Source of the DNA: Chrysopilus asiliformis
Lineage: Eukaryota; Arthropoda; Insecta; Diptera; Rhagionidae
Reading direction: 5' to 3'
Length of the DNA: 64,000 nucleotides
Assembly: GCA_964034945.1 (NCBI GenBank)
Contig: OZ035962.1
Location: 54,767,553 to 54,831,552 of the forward strand
Position numbers and translations under genes: made by a program. Below the pieces are notes generated by a model. The model was not told the DNA's origin, ran no database searches, and saw only the letters and a program-made list of their open reading frames with translations. Shown here piece by piece: positions 10,335 to 22,001 of this stretch (position 1 is its first letter; each line of letters starts with the position of its first letter).

Positions 10335-11755
10335 TCTGTTTATTTGTTTGTTGCGGCGTCAACAAAGACTGGATTTGGATTTTGCAATCTTTCTTCGTAA
10401 TGTCGGTTTCTTTTAATTGATTGAATGACACGAGATCGATCTTAAGTTTGCGTATCCAATCTCGGCCTAAAATTGTATCAACTCGTTTATCTAAAATGTA
10501 AAAATCTAGTAAATCCTCTTTACCCTTGTAATTAGCCTTTACTTTGGCCTTTCCGATTGGTCATATCAGTTCACCAGTGTATGTTTTTAATTGAATGCCA
10601 GTATTTTCGAAATTTAACTTTGGCCACAGAAAATTTTTTTTTTTTCGAAATTGTCGACACGGCAGCATCAGTGTCGTATTCCATCTTGCAGATTTTTCCA
10701 TTTATCGAAATTACAACTAAAAACTTTTCACTTTGAACCGAATTGCAACACACGATTGAATTTATGAAGACTTCATCATCATCACTGCAATTGTTCATCA
10801 ATTTATTCTCAACGTTTACTGCGTGATGATCGGCTTTTGAAAAACTTAAACACACATCTCTGACATGACCGTTCTTCAAACAATTCGAACAGCGGAAATT
10901 CCTTCTTGAACATTCCTTTGCTTTGTGATCAGCACTACCACACCTAAAGCAAAGTCCCGCTATTTCACTCATGCGTTTTTGTTTCGGCGAACTTTGATAA
11001 TTTGTCGATGTATTCGATTTTAGTTGTAACTTGGACTTACTGGTGTTTTTGGTGTATTTGTTTTCATTTCGCTTCCTCGAAGGCTTGTTGCAACTTACGT
11101 AGTGAATTGATTTTGACTGTAAATTTATTTCTTTACTTTCTAATTTGGACGATTCTATTGAAAGTGCAAGTTTAACAGCATCGTCAGAAGTTTTAGTTGG
11201 CTCCTGTTGTAGCAAACGCTCATTGTCCCGTATTCCTCGAACAAACTGCGATCGTAGATGTTTATTGTTAGTGGATTTATTGCTACTACTACAGACAAAA
11301 TTACAGTTGAAAGTTTCCGTAATTCGGCTTGAAATTTAGAAATTGATTCTCCTTCATGTTGAATGCGTAATGAAAATTTATGTTGTTCAGATATTTCACT
11401 GCGTTTGGGACTTAAATGATCCCTAAGCCGATCCACAAGTTCCTTTTAGCGAAGCGTATTTGGTAAATTCGGTGCACGTTAAAGTTTTGTACAATTTCGG
11501 CCCTAAGCAATTTATGAGAATTTGAACGCATTTCATATCCTCTCTCTCCGGGGACAGATTTCGCAAATCAAGATAATTTCCGAGTCTTCCGAAATATGAG
11601 TCGAATTTTTTATTTTCCTCGTCAAATGCTGCTAGATGTAAACCTCGTACGTCGCCCGAATTTTGCACATTTTCAGTAGGCGCGTTTCGTAGTGTGGTCG
11701 GAAGGTCTTTTAAAACCTTTGAGAGTTCTGTCAGTGCTACGCTTAACTCAGCCAT
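10335..11755 (-). pseudogene. gypsy 2 gag and protease, frameshifted
   Basis: Minus-strand remnant of a Ty3/gypsy polyprotein in three frames. The first frame (11755 down) starts MAELSVALTELSKVLKDLP and covers the gag matrix/capsid part. A second (11436 down) continues with LRDHLSPKRSEISEQHKF. The third (11215 down) has two CCHC fingers (CFRCGSADHKAKEC and CSNCLKNGHVRDVC) and then the protease, where the usual DTGA appears as DTDA near 10660-10675. After a T-run frameshift near 10640 the protease tail reads ILGRDWIRKLKIDL. Reverse transcriptase and integrase are absent. Altered active site and shifts mark it as dead. Confidence 0.85.
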
Positions 11756-11884
11756 ATCGAATTCTCAGATTTTATCAGTAAACACTTTTTGACCCATGAA
11801 TTGACACAGTAATGTAATGAAATGTGAAATATCGAACGTACCTTGCTTCCAAACGTTAAGTTTTTCTTCTGCGGAGTTCGTAAA

Positions 11885-12060
11885 AAGATCCTCGTCGCCA
11901 GTTGTTGTGTATGGTCAGAAGGAGAATTGGTTTTAGTGAAAAGCAGCGTGTAATGCTGAATAATTATTTATTACAATTTCTAGAGTTCGGTGTTGTTCAT
12001 CCAACAGATTGAATCGAACTGCCTTAGGAAACAATATTCGTATACTGTTAAGATAATTAC
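11885..12060 (-). repeat. gypsy 2 primer-binding region and 3' end of 5' LTR
   Basis: On the minus strand an LTR-like end ACACAACA (at 11903) is followed by ACTGGCGACGAGGATC. TGGCGACGAGGA is a common primer-binding form in this group of gypsy elements, and gag follows about 150 bp on. The outer boundary of the LTR could not be fixed; 12060 is only a nominal limit. Confidence 0.55.
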
Positions 12061-12117
12061 AAAAGTATAAAAGGATAATTCTTTGTATTATTTTAAATAG
12101 ATAGTTATTATTGTTGA

Positions 12118-12640
12118 AGACATATATGTGTGTGCATCACGTGCATCATACCCAACAGCCATCGCTCGAGGCTTTCATTCATTTTTATGCGAGACCCACA
12201 AACCGCTTTGAACAAGAAGCGAAAACTTAAACAGAAATCATTTTCGTTCCCAAGAACGAGAGTCGGAAGCCAGAGCAAACGCTCTTGCCGTTAAGAGCGA
12301 AATTTTAAAGAGCGAAAAGAACGAAATAACATGAGATTCAATACATCAAATTCAATACACACAAAGGAGCATAAAGAGTATAAATGTGAAATCTGTATTA
12401 CAAGCAGAAAACACAGCATAACAGCGGCAGTGAAAATTTAGATTTTGATTTTTAACAAAATAATTGAACATAGTTTAACATAACGAAATACCCTAAACAA
12501 TACTTTAATGTAGGCCGCATTTTATAACACAGCTTCTCTTGGGATATCAGCACAAACTATCGAGTATCATCGATTGCAAATTTGTTATCATGGCAGCAAG
12601 CTGATTTACTAATTTTTACCCCCATAACCAAAATCCAAGA
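12118..12640. repeat. Dispersed repeat X, long copy
   Basis: Roughly 520 bp beginning near ATGTGTGTGCATCA that recurs in the window. Its left 220 bp match 25010-25225, and its right 280 bp match 35842-36140 and 39722-40020. Those two halves were once contiguous and are now split by a hAT element. Class unknown, possibly an LTR or UTR fragment. No ORF. Confidence 0.6.
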
Positions 12641-12652
12641 TGTATCCACGTC

Positions 12653-12806
12653 AAAACGAATCTGCGTAAAATTTCAAGTCTCTAGCTCAATGCGTGCGCC
12701 CGCAATCCGTGCCACAGACGGACAGACGGACGGACATAGAAAATCTTGGCGTTACAAACGATAAGGCAAGTTTAATATACCCTTTGGTTTCACCATACGG
12801 GTATAA
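12653..12806 (-). mobile_element. DINE-like repeat, copy A (partial)
   Basis: One of many copies of a DINE-1/HINE-like repeat. In the plus sense, a full copy begins TATACCCGTATGGTG, has a (GTCC/GTCT)n tract, a GAGCTAGAGACTTGAAATTT block and a run AGGGGGGTACCCCCC, then the inverse CACCATACGGGT. It ends with the hairpin ATTGCCAGATTGGCAAT and TTTTGTTATGTT. Copy A is a minus-sense 5' half only. Confidence 0.75.
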
Positions 12807-12809
12807 AGA

Positions 12810-13268
12810 ATTGAATTTTGCATGTCCGTCCGTCTGTTGCGCGGATTGCATCTGCGCAAAATCTGCGTAAAATTTCAAGTCTCTAGCACGGACTGAGCTA
12901 GAGACTTGAAATTTTACGCAGATTCGTTTTTCGTAAAATGCGAGGCTAAGTTCGTTAATGGGCAAAAATGGACCATTAGGTGGGGTACCCCCCATACGAA
13001 CGAAAAAGTTTTTTGCGAATATCTCAAAAACGGTGCATCTTATCAAAAAAGTGCAGGAACAGAAGTTATTTAGGATATGATTCTACATAAAACTGCCATA
13101 CATCAAAATTCGATTGGAATAAATTTAAAAAAATCTTTTTGAAAAGTCTGACTTCAAGGGTGAATTTTTATACAACTGTTCGCCGTTGACTTAAACTTCT
13201 AACAAGGGCATATCACCACACGAGTTTTCGATAATTGCCAGATTGGCAATTATAGCTTTTGTTATGTT
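12810..13268 (+). mobile_element. DINE-like repeat, copy B
   Basis: Plus-sense copy lacking its first 130 bases and with a short GTCC tract. A local duplication in inverted sense (about 12856-12930) pairs the TTGAAATTT block with its own inverse. It ends at the conserved GTTATGTT, directly joined to copy C. Confidence 0.75.
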
Positions 13269-13814
13269 TATACTCGCATGGTGAAACCAAAGGGTATATT
13301 AACTTTGCCTTACCGTTTGTAACGCCAAGATCCCGTCATCACACAAAAAAAATGAATTACACCAGTGTGTTTAGAATGATAAAAATAATTAATTTTTGCA
13401 TGTCCGTCCATCTGTCTGTCTGTCTGTCCGTCTGTGGCGCGAATTGCGGGCGCACGGATTGAGCTAAAGACTTGAAATTTGACGCAGATTTTCGTAAAAT
13501 TCGAGGCTAAGTTCGTTAATGAGCAAAAATGGACCATTAGGGGGGTACCCCCCATACGAACGAAAACATTTTTTGCGAATATTTCAAAAACGGTGCATCT
13601 TATCAAAGAAGTGCAAGAACAAAAGTTATTTAGGATATGATTCTGCATAAAATTCCCATACATAAAAATCCGATTGGAATAAATTTTAAAAAATCTTTTT
13701 GAAAAGTTTGACTTCAAAGTGGAATTTTAGTACAACTGTTCGAATTGTGATACGAATATCACCATATGGGTTTTCAATAATTGCCAGATTGGCAATTATA
13801 GCTTTTGTTATGTT
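13269..13814 (+). mobile_element. DINE-like repeat, copy C (full length)
   Basis: Plus-sense copy from TATACTCGCATGGTG to the terminal hairpin and GTTATGTT. It follows copy B with no spacer, so the junction GTTATGTT/TATAC is the element boundary. This is useful for defining both ends. Confidence 0.8.
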
Positions 13815-13854
13815 TTAAATTAAGTTCAAAGCTCTACAGACCAAATTAAGACAA

Positions 13855-14180
13855 AGTTCAAATAAATTTACGCCAAAGCAAGAAATGTAGGTGTTTACAA
13901 AGGTCGATGGGGAATTTTATTGGAAGGACAAAGAGATCTTACGATCATAGTAAAATTGGGGTTTTTGCAAATATTTGTGCCCTTCATCACATTTCGTTAG
14001 CTTAGTGCTAGTTTCGATCACGGGTAGACAAGACATGTACCAGAGGCAGAAACTAGCATTAGGTGACGATTTGTATACACTATAATGTTGAAGAAGATTT
14101 GGTAGAAACTAACAACGAAGATTCGGAAGCAGGCAATAGCATTTCTAAATCCGGCACCAGCAGAAGTAATCGCAGGTAGC
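13855..14180 (+). pseudogene. PIF/Harbinger transposase C-terminal remnant
   Basis: Read across frameshifts, the plus strand gives fragments like KARNVGVYKGRWGILLEGQR, then FANICALHHIS, then YNVEEDLVE. These match the end of Harbinger (HARBI1-type) DDE transposases, where RN(V)xER..G.LKGRW is followed by a C/LHNI motif. Only this tail is seen, with several shifts. No terminal repeats are identified here. It is the only coding trace of a Harbinger in the window. Confidence 0.55.
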
Positions 14181-14336
14181 AAAAAAGAGATGTTTTAAAA
14201 CAGACATTGCCCACTGTTTTGTGTTTTTTATGATTTATATTTTTTACCCAACCTATTTAGCATCTGATGGAATTTCAACTGAGATTTTTCTTTTAAAAAA
14301 TGAGGGTCGTCATAGTACGTCCGATTAAGATCTTTT

Positions 14337-14873
14337 TATACCCGTATGGTGAAACCAAAGGATATATTAGATTTGCCTTACCGTTTGTAACGCCAAGATT
14401 CCGTCATCACACAAAAAAATGAATTAAAAAATGAAACACACTGAATGATAAAAAAAGTTGAATTTAGCATGTCAGTCCGTCCGTCCATCTGTGGCGCGGA
14501 TTGCGGGCGCACGGATTGAGCTAGAGACTTGAAATTTGACACAGATTCGTTTTTCGTAAAATGCAAGGCTAAGTTCGTTAAAATTGACCATTAGAACGAA
14601 CGAAAACGTTTTTAAATACGAACGAAAATGTTTTTTGCGAATATCTCATAAACGGTGCATCTTGTCAAAAATGTACAAGAACAAAAGTTATTTAGGATAT
14701 AATTCTACATAAAACTCCCATACATCAAAACCCGATTGGAATAAGTTTAAAAAAATCTGTTTGGAAAGTTTAAATTCAAAGTGGAATTTTGATACAACTG
14801 TTCGCTGTTCACTTAAATTACCATACGGGTTTTCAATAATTGCTAGATTGGCAATTATAACTTTTGTTATGTT
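14337..14873 (+). mobile_element. DINE-like repeat, copy D (full length)
   Basis: Plus-sense copy from TATACCCGTATGG to the terminal hairpin (here ATTGCTAGATTGGCAAT) and GTTATGTT. The GTCC tract is short and the GGGGGGTACCCCCC run is deleted. Confidence 0.8.
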
Positions 14874-14876
14874 TAA

Positions 14877-15013
14877 ATCTTTCAGTGTCTGAGTAGTTAT
14901 CGGTCGTATCATGGTTACATCAGCTAACCTTCCGAACGCGTCGTGGTCGTTTTTACAAGTGCCACAACACATTGTGGCCGTTTCAGAAATTGTAGAGGGG
15001 ATATTTACAAAAA
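14877..15013 (-). other. Unidentified protein-like ORF fragment
   Basis: A minus-strand frame reads IPSTISETATMCCGTCKNDH followed by DAFGRLADVTMIRPI and runs into DINE copy D. The opposite strand is also open (14911-15102). Composition looks protein-like with a Cys pair, but I recognise no family and see no convincing splice sites. It may be a host exon fragment or chance. Confidence 0.2.
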
Positions 15014-15214
15014 TCTTTCAATTTCCGAACAAAAACTACTACACAAATTGCACTAACAGTATAATCTGGATTATAAAAATTCGCACATTCTTTTTGGAAT
15101 AATCGCAGTACAGGGATTTTTTTCGTTATCTAATTCAAATACTGTTTATCATATTTACGCAAATAATTGCAAACTTTTAAATTGTTAAAATAATAAAGTA
15201 ACAAAAAAACTTAC

Positions 15215-15408
15215 AAGGGCGTATCATAAAGGTCACAATTCAAGGGAGAGTTAGAAAATTTTGTTTTCAACTCCAAGTTTTCTGATGATAATTGCTGCAC
15301 GACAGTTTTTAATTGATTAATTTCATACACATATTCCACTAGTTGTTTACGCAATGCTTCAACTTCACCACATGATGTGTTATTTATTGGAGATTTATTT
15401 ACCAGTAC
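15215..15408 (-). CDS. Git: Git-like ARF-GAP, coiled-coil exon
   Basis: Internal coding exon of 194 bp. The acceptor AG is at 15409-15410 (minus-strand GAACCTAG). The donor is GTAAGT directly after CCCTT (15214 down), so the TAA seen in frame lies in the intron. The 64 full codons begin VLVNKSPINN and contain the heptad-like coiled coil EALRKQLVEYVYEINQLK and VVQQLSSENLELK, ending DLYDTP. In GIT proteins a coiled coil of this kind (ending in a motif like LQ.EN..L) follows the Spa2-homology domain and drives dimerisation. The exon starts in phase 0, matching the phase-0 end of the exon at 60565. The family call is from recalled features, not a search. Confidence 0.65.
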
Positions 15409-15424
15409 CTAGGTTCAAAAAATT

Positions 15425-15870
15425 AAAAAAAATATATATAAATATAAATAAATTCTAAAAAAATCTTGAAAAATACAAAATAGTTGTACAAAAACGTAAA
15501 TTCTATCGATTATACGGGAAGTATTGTAACTCCATACTAATCTTGAAGGGGGAACCACCCCCTAAATAGAATCTATAGGCAACTTCATAAAAAAAATTGT
15601 ATCGGATGGTGGGGCGGAGGAGGGAGGGGGATGATATTTTTTAATCCCACACAGAATTTCAGAGTATCTAAGAAAAAGGGTGTCAATATTTAAATTGCAT
15701 TTATATGTTCGATTCAAGCTACCAAACTAGTAAGCCGAAATTTATCCAGCTAAACTTGTTTAAAAAGTAAAGCTAAACTTACTTGTTTACAAGGCAAAGC
15801 TAAACTTGTTTATGGCTTTTCTTATTTCCACTCATATATGTGCGATTTGCTGGAGCTTGTCACAATGGTC
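15425..15870. other. Intronic AT-rich DNA, no gene
   Basis: No coding signal. Three short direct copies of AAAGCTAAACTTGTTTA-like sequence lie at about 15745-15812. Confidence 0.4.
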
Positions 15871-16110
15871 CGAAGACAACTTGATAATTTTTAAAAGCTT
15901 TTAAGTAGCCTTCGTATTTGATTGTCTGTTTGTCAGATTCAATACTGCAATCTATTTGTGACCCGGAAGTGGGTGAAGAAGAGTGGAAGTACTCATCCGA
16001 TTGAGTTTTGCACACATACGTAAGTCCGATGACAATCCAATATTTCTACTACGTGATTATCCGTTTCCAAAAAAAAACTCACCTGGGAATTTTAAGGATC
16101 GCAATATCCG
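15870..16110 (+). repeat. Satellite-type element S1, left part
   Basis: Same leader as at 33095: a TTTTTAAAAGCTTTTA start, then TAGCCTTCGT, a TGTCTGTTTGTCAG block, TTTTGCACACATACGTAAGT and CCGATGACAATCCAATATTT. The array unit is then cut by the RTE-like LINE at about 16110 and resumes at about 18302. Confidence 0.65.
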
Positions 16111-18302
16111 ATTCTAACTCCTCCTAGGACGGTTGAAAAAAGAGGAGGGTAGCTGCGTGGTAAGCCAGTTCAGGGTTATGTCGAAACAGTAGACCAGGAT
16201 TGCAACAGCTGGACTTACCAAGTTCCTTCGGGCGGGACCCAACAGCTTGTGCAGCGTAAATACACGAAGGAGCTAGTACCCTCCAAGTAAGGTTAGCGCA
16301 GGGCTGGTAACCTTGCCCGTAAAAAACGACTATCAGGAAAGTCGACAATAGCCCCGGAACTGGACTGGATCCACGGTAACGACCCAAGCAGCGAACACGG
16401 AATAATGATTTACGAATTTTCTCATGGTACGTACATTCTCTGTACAGAGTTAGAGCTTTACAGCAATTAGCCGATACCTTGTCCCAATATAGAGCCGATA
16501 TCACCGCGTTGCAGGAGATGAGATGGACAGGAAATGGTGTTTAACAGAAGTACGAGAGCCATTCAGGAGATACATTGAGGAGATACATTGGCACGCATAG
16601 TTTGCATTAGGACACCAATGATAATGGGCAACGGACAACAAAGCTAGTAGCATCTAAGACTGGTTCGAGCAAGGATTACGGTACAGAAAAAGTCAAAGAT
16701 TATGCAAGGAAATCGGGTGAGACTCAACACTGCTTCTGTAAAAGACGGAACAGTCAGACGGAACTATGGCAGATCCATCGAGTCCACTTTCGTTCAAAAC
16801 CTCGAAGGAGAGGGGCCGGAAACCGAAAACACCTGGATACGCATCCGAAATATTGTCATTGAGTCAACCGAGTCCATCTTAGACTGCAGTCGTAGATCAG
16901 TTCGGATCGACTGGTTCGATGATGAATGCAAACTAATACCTGAACAAAAGATTGCTGCATACCGAGCATTGCAGCAATCGTTTGTTTAGATTTTTTAGCG
17001 GGCAAGCGTAGAAAGATATAAATGGCGTTCAGAAGACAAGGAAAAAAAATCTCAGACGCAATTTTAGGGGTATTACGTTGTTGAGTACCGACTATAAGAT
17101 ACTCTCCTCTATCCTGCAATGGAGGATTTGGCTTTAGACCAGGAGAATCAACAACAGACCAACTTTTTACCCTTAGGCAGTCGATGGAAAAAAGTCTAGA
17201 GCACGGTATAGTGCTACACCACATCTTCATACACTTTAAAGCCGCGTATGATAGCATAGTCAGGGTAGAACTTTATAAAGACATGAGAGAATTCGGCATC
17301 CCAAATAAATTAATAAGACTGTGTACAATGACCATGACCAATATATCAAGCCAGATGAAAGTGGTCGGATCACTGTCCCGCCCAATCATCATCCACAACG
17401 GGCTAGGATAAGACGATGGTTTGGCCTGCATCCTTTTCAACCTGGCATTGGAAAAGGTGATCCGCGACTCGGAAATCGCGACAAGAGGAACTATCCTCTA
17501 CAAGTCGATACAACTCCTGGCATACGCAGACGACATTGACATCATGGGGAGATCAACTGGAGCTGTAGAAGAAGCTTTCAGTCGGGTTGAAAGGGTGGCA
17601 CACAATCTGGGGCTGCACATAAACGAAAGCAAAACTAAATATATGGTAGCATCGTCAGCGTCAAATTAACCATCGGATATTGGTCAAAGTATACGGGTTG
17701 GAAATCACAACCTTGGAGTTGCACGAAGCTTCAACTATCTAGGGTCAAAAGTAGCAGCCGACTATATGCAGAAATCCACGCACGGCTGCTTAAAGCCAGC
17801 AAAACCTACTACAACTTATCAAAACTCTTCAGGTCTAAAAACCTAACTATAATAACTAAACTGCAACTGTACAGGACCCTGATTCTGCCAGTCCTCCTCT
17901 GAGACTTACCAAAAATAATTGCGACCTCCTGTCCGCGGTTGAGAAGAAGATACTCAGAAGGATCTTTGGCCCCATACACGAGGGGGGACGATTTTGGAAA
18001 CTCTATAATGACGAGGTCTATGAGATATCAGGACGTGCCTGTAGTCAAGCTCAACAGACTCCGGTGGGCTAATCATGTCACTCGAATGAGTGAAAGTGAC
18101 CCGGCGCCGATAGTCTTCTGTGGTAGGTTATTAACAACAAGGCGACGAGGAAAACTCAATCTCAGATGGCAAGACGGCGTGAATGAGGATGCAAAACTGG
18201 AGAACATCTGTACTCCGGCGAGAGACATTGCGGCAAGCCATGGCCGGAAAGCGGTTGTAGTGCCGAGAGCGAAAGAAAATTCGATTCTGGCATTAAAACA
18301 TT
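16110..18302 (+). mobile_element. RTE-like LINE, decayed
   Basis: Non-LTR retrotransposon pieces in order on the plus strand: endonuclease start (LQQLADTLSQYRADITALQE near 16450-16515), linker (IDWFDDECKLIPEQKIAAYR at about 16906-16963), RT (17110-17669) and C-terminal tail (17760-18305). It is bounded on both sides by halves of one satellite unit, so it inserted into that repeat. Large internal deletions, stops and frameshifts are present. The clade (RTE-like) is judged from the wording of the endonuclease and C-terminal motifs. Confidence 0.75.
17085..17669 (+). pseudogene. RTE-like reverse transcriptase fragment
   Basis: Frames covering FGFRPGESTTDQLFTLRQ, then FKAAYDSI (motif A, with K where many relatives have D and S before it), then the catalytic YADDIDIMG near 17521-17547 and GLHINESKTKYM. 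A TAG at 17408-17410 and a frame change separate the two halves. It cannot be translated as one protein. Confidence 0.8.
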
Positions 18303-18307
18303 CGTAA
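17760..18307 (+). pseudogene. RTE-like LINE C-terminal tail
   Basis: Reads LLKASKTYYNLSKLFRSKNL in one frame and, after shifts, RLRWANHVTRMSESDPAP and RRRGKLNLRWQDGVNEDAK. The pattern RLRWxGHVxRM...GRPxxRWxDxVxED is typical of the end of ORF2 in RTE-like and related LINEs. It is broken by frameshifts near 17900-17940. Confidence 0.75.
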
Positions 18308-19330
18308 GAATAACGGAAAGTCTTGTAAGCATAACGTGATTCCCCTTTTAGTAAAATTTCCCCGAAAAATCTCATCTGGGGGTTCTTGAGGTCGTTCTTC
18401 TCGTCTTCTTTTACGCACACAAACGAAGTCGCTCGTGTAGCACGTCAGCATGCATGTGTGCGTAATTTCATTGAGGCAGTCGGTGCTTAGCCACCGACTC
18501 GTAAACATATCCCAAATAAATGAAAATTGAATGCAAATAGTGAAATCCCAATTGCAGGTAGTTTTATTTTTCAGGTAGGTAGGTAAATAACAAAATACCA
18601 GTCCTTATTCTTCTATTGTTGGCAGTTTCTATTGTGGCAATCGATGTTGCCTCGGTGCTAGCTAGAAAGGGAATGAGCTGGAAATACAACACATATATGA
18701 GAACCACACACACATGAGCGATCGCTTGTTGTAAACAAGTTTTTCCTACTAAAAAGTGAAGAAGCGTGTACGTCAGAAAGGCATTTTGAGGACCAAAAAT
18801 TGCCGCGACGAGATGAAGCGTGTGCGTTGGCAGAATCAAGTTGATTTGTCAGCAACTAACACATATGCGTGCGACGTACACAACGTCAAATATCGTGCAT
18901 GTACGACTACTTGATTCAAGTAACTTGATCAATGACAACGACGCTTAAGGATAATGGATGGCTCTGTAAGCATAACGTGATTATCCTTTTCCTTAGATTT
19001 TAGAATCGCTGAATCCGATTCTGCTATTAAGAAATCCATAAGGGTAACGGAAGGTTCTGTACGGATGACGTGATTCCCTTTTTCGTAAAATTTTCGGTAA
19101 AAAATCTTATCTAGGGGTTTTTGGGATTACTGAGTAAACTTGGGATTACTGATTCTGGAGTTAAAAAGACCGTAAAAAGTTGATACCTCTGTATTCGAAG
19201 ACTAAAAAAAATATAATTTTAAAAAAATAACTATAGAGAAAAAAAATCACTAAAAAGAAAATAATAGTTCAAAACTATGTCCATTAATAGCGTATTTAAA
19301 ATTCGGCTTTTTGGGAGTGGCGTGGAGCAA
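18302..19330 (+). repeat. Satellite-type element S1, right part, with an unknown insertion
   Basis: Satellite units (AACGGAAAGTCTTGTAAGCA..., TCTGGGGGTTCTTGAGGTCG) run from 18302 to about 18396 and again from about 18945 to 19170. The 550 bp between them, rich in ACACATATG/CACACACATG words, appears inserted and is not recognised. The S1 copy ends with the CACTAAAAAG and ACTATGTCCATTAATAGCG block also found at 31670-31720. Confidence 0.55.
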
Positions 19331-20037
19331 AAAATTTCAACTCGATATCTCAAACGATGTAGAATCTAGCGGGAGAGGGGATTTGAGGGGGTGGGTCTGT
19401 TGGATTAATGGGCTGACTCCCGGGAGAACGTCAGTTCTTAAATAAAATACTTTATTTATAGTTGCAATCAGGACGATTTTCAATAAAAGGCCAACCACGT
19501 TTTTATACAATCTAACCTCATTGATGGCAGCAGATCGTTACAAGAAAAGTGTTGCCAGATAGCACTTTGTTTATTAAAGCAAATTACCCTGATTTTTCTT
19601 TTTTTTTGTATTTGGGTATTTCTACACGCCTCCTCATAAAAAAAAATCCGAAATCAGTAATTACTTAAAATGGTTGCCCTTTTTTATATCATCCATTTCA
19701 TTTATTTTCTTTTCTGGGAGATACATATGGCCAAACATTCATTGCAAGGATTAGGGAAAACCCAGAAAAACCTAATCAGAGCATTTTAAAATTCAAACAA
19801 TTCATTTATAATTCATGATATTTTGTACATACATAGTTTTAATTAATTCTAACTATTTAAGTAAAAACAAAAAAAAATCTTAATTCATATTGATTAATCC
19901 AAATAATCTAGGAACAGAAATTAATTGCAAAATTACAAATAAAAAAAACTTAATCATATTCATCGATAACTATATAGTTTTAATTACTATATTTATTCTT
20001 TTAATCCTAATTTTGTAGCATAAGTCTAAGTTCCTTC
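19331..20037. other. AT-rich DNA, no gene recognised
   Basis: No coding signal. A TGTTGGATTAATGGG start after a purine-rich run near 19370-19400 could be an LTR fragment, but no partner was found. Confidence 0.3.
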
Positions 20038-20292
20038 ATGCTCAAGACCCTGGAAAGAATTTGCGACAGGGAATTAAGGGAAACTCTGCCAGCCGGGCTG
20101 TTATCAAACAACCAGCATGCAGACATCAAAGGCCGATCCGTGCAGACAGCTCTACATGAGGTCATACATAGGATAAAGAAGGGCTTCCTTTATAAGGAAT
20201 CAAACCTGGGTGTCTTTATCGATGTAGAAGGGGCTTTCAATAATAGCCTTATAGGCAAAATAATAGAGGTTCTTAGCACAATAAGTCCGTAA
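20038..20292 (+). pseudogene. R1/LOA-like LINE RT fragment
   Basis: A short open frame reads LKTLERICDRELRETLPAGL and on to KGRSVQTALHEVIHRIKKGF and GVFIDVEGAFNN. This is the start of the RT domain with motif A (FxDxxGAFNN). The wording fits R1/LOA-type LINEs. There is no YxDD motif downstream, so it is a short relic. Confidence 0.75.
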
Positions 20293-20643
20293 CAAAAAGG
20301 GCACGTTGAATTTATCTTCTTTTAGAAAGAGCGGGTATATTTATCAACTTGAGTCTATTCTGATCCTACCATGTTATCAGCCCATAGAAGGTTGCGAAGT
20401 GCAAAACGTAAGAAACGCTTTTGAACCGCCTCGATTCTATTTGCATGACATGCGTAATATGGGGACGAAACAATACATCCATATTCCAATATAGGGTGGA
20501 CAAAAGAACAATATAATACTTTTAGTATATACGGATCGCAGAAATCACGAGACCAACGTTTAACAAAACCTAACATTGCATTAGCACGGTTCACAATATG
20601 ATTAATATACAGTTAGAAGCGTAGTTTCTCGTCAAGAATTATA

Positions 20644-21191
20644 AACTGCCGGTCAAAAAAACTTGACCGATGATAAAAAAAACAATTTTTCGATTTTTCA
20701 CTCCCATTGTATGTGCAAGTTAAGGTTTTTTATATACATTCAAGGTGAATGATAAGAGAATAGACATTTTCAATTTTGAATTGATCGATATTCGACTATT
20801 ATCGACTTTTCTCGGCTGCAATCGCCTCGGCTCGAGGAAACGCGGCCGAGCGCACCCGATCACGCATCATTGTTTATGTACTGTCAACAATCGCCAACGA
20901 CAATTTTTCATCATTTGATTCCTTGTTATTATCACGAGTATGACCGTTCATGTGTAATGAGCAAAAGGTGGTCACTTCGATGAAAAATGCGTTTAAATTG
21001 TATATTTTAGATCATTTTTATTTCTTTCATCATGTTCATCGAATAATAATTTCAAAATGTTGAATAAGCTTCAGTTATGTACATTCTTTCAGAAATTGTC
21101 GAATTAAAACATTTACAATACATGAAACATGAGTGAAAAGTCGAAAAATTGGTTTTTTTTATCATCGGTCAAGTTTTTTTGACCGGCAGTG
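20644..21191. mobile_element. Tc1/mariner-type MITE, 548 bp
   Basis: Inverted ends of at least 38 bp, reading ACTGCCGGTCAAAAAAACTT then GACCGATGATAAAAAAAAC on the left, with the inverse on the right. TA dinucleotides flank it at 20642-20643 and 21192-21193. No transposase ORF. It sits inside LINE A. Confidence 0.85.
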
Positions 21192-21256
21192 TACCAATAT
21201 CAGTTACCCTATCAGATATAGATAGAGGTACGTCGTGAAAGGCATAATTAAAAATA

Positions 21257-21519
21257 AACATAACAAAAGCTATAATTGCCAATCTGGCAATTGTATCAAA
21301 ATTCCTCTTTGAAGTCAAACTTTTCAATAAGATTTTTTAAAATGTATTCCAATCGGATTTTGATGTATGGGAGTTTTGTGTAGAATCATATCCTAAATAA
21401 CTTTTGTTCTTGCACTTCTTTGATAAGATGCACCGTTTTTGAGATATTCGCAAAAAATGTTTTCGTTCGTATGGAAGGTGCTCCCCCTAATGGTTCATTT
21501 TTTTCACCATACGGGTATA
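21257..21519 (-). mobile_element. DINE-like repeat, copy E (internally deleted)
   Basis: Minus-sense copy from AACATAACAAAAGC with the terminal hairpin to CACCATACGGGTATA. The central GTCT tract is deleted. Confidence 0.8.
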
Positions 21520-22001
21520 ATAACATTACATTTGCGAGCAAAAGTCATTAAAATGCATTTTTAATTGTTTAGCGTTAGATGGTTCTTTATACACCAAGTC
21601 GCAAAGATTTTGAGGTCAGATTCTAATAGCAATGCATCCTGAATATTACAAACAGTTTTTATGATTTCAAATCATCGGCATATTCTAAAATTTGGGTTGC
21701 CTGTAGGATACAAAAGACATCATTGATAAATAAACTAAAAAGAAGCGGGCCTAAATGGCTACTCTGCGGTACACTAGGCTACATTGGAAACGAATGTTTG
21801 AAATATCGCCCTAAAGGAGCGTCCACTTAGGTACGAGGATATCCATGCTAAAATGGATCAATTTAAAAATCAGTATGTTATGAGGGATTTTATCAAACGC
21901 TTTTCTGAAATCTATATATATACAATCAATTTGATTGCCCTTCTCCATCTCTGTAATATAAGTACTAGTAAATTGAACTAAATTGGTGGATGTAGATTTC
22001 A

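Noticed and set aside
14911..15102. Plus-strand ORF SFLQVPQHIVAVSEIVEGIF as a Git C-terminal focal-adhesion-targeting segment
   Set aside because: It faintly resembles the GIT C-terminus but lies on the opposite strand to the Git exons and has no splice support.
15211..15213. In-frame TAA at the end of the coiled-coil exon taken as a natural stop
   Set aside because: It lies within a strong GTAAGT donor directly after CCCTT, so I read the exon as internal, with translation continuing in the next exon.
16124..16504. 126-codon minus-strand ORF
   Set aside because: It is antisense to the RTE-like LINE 5' region and endonuclease start, which is the coding strand.
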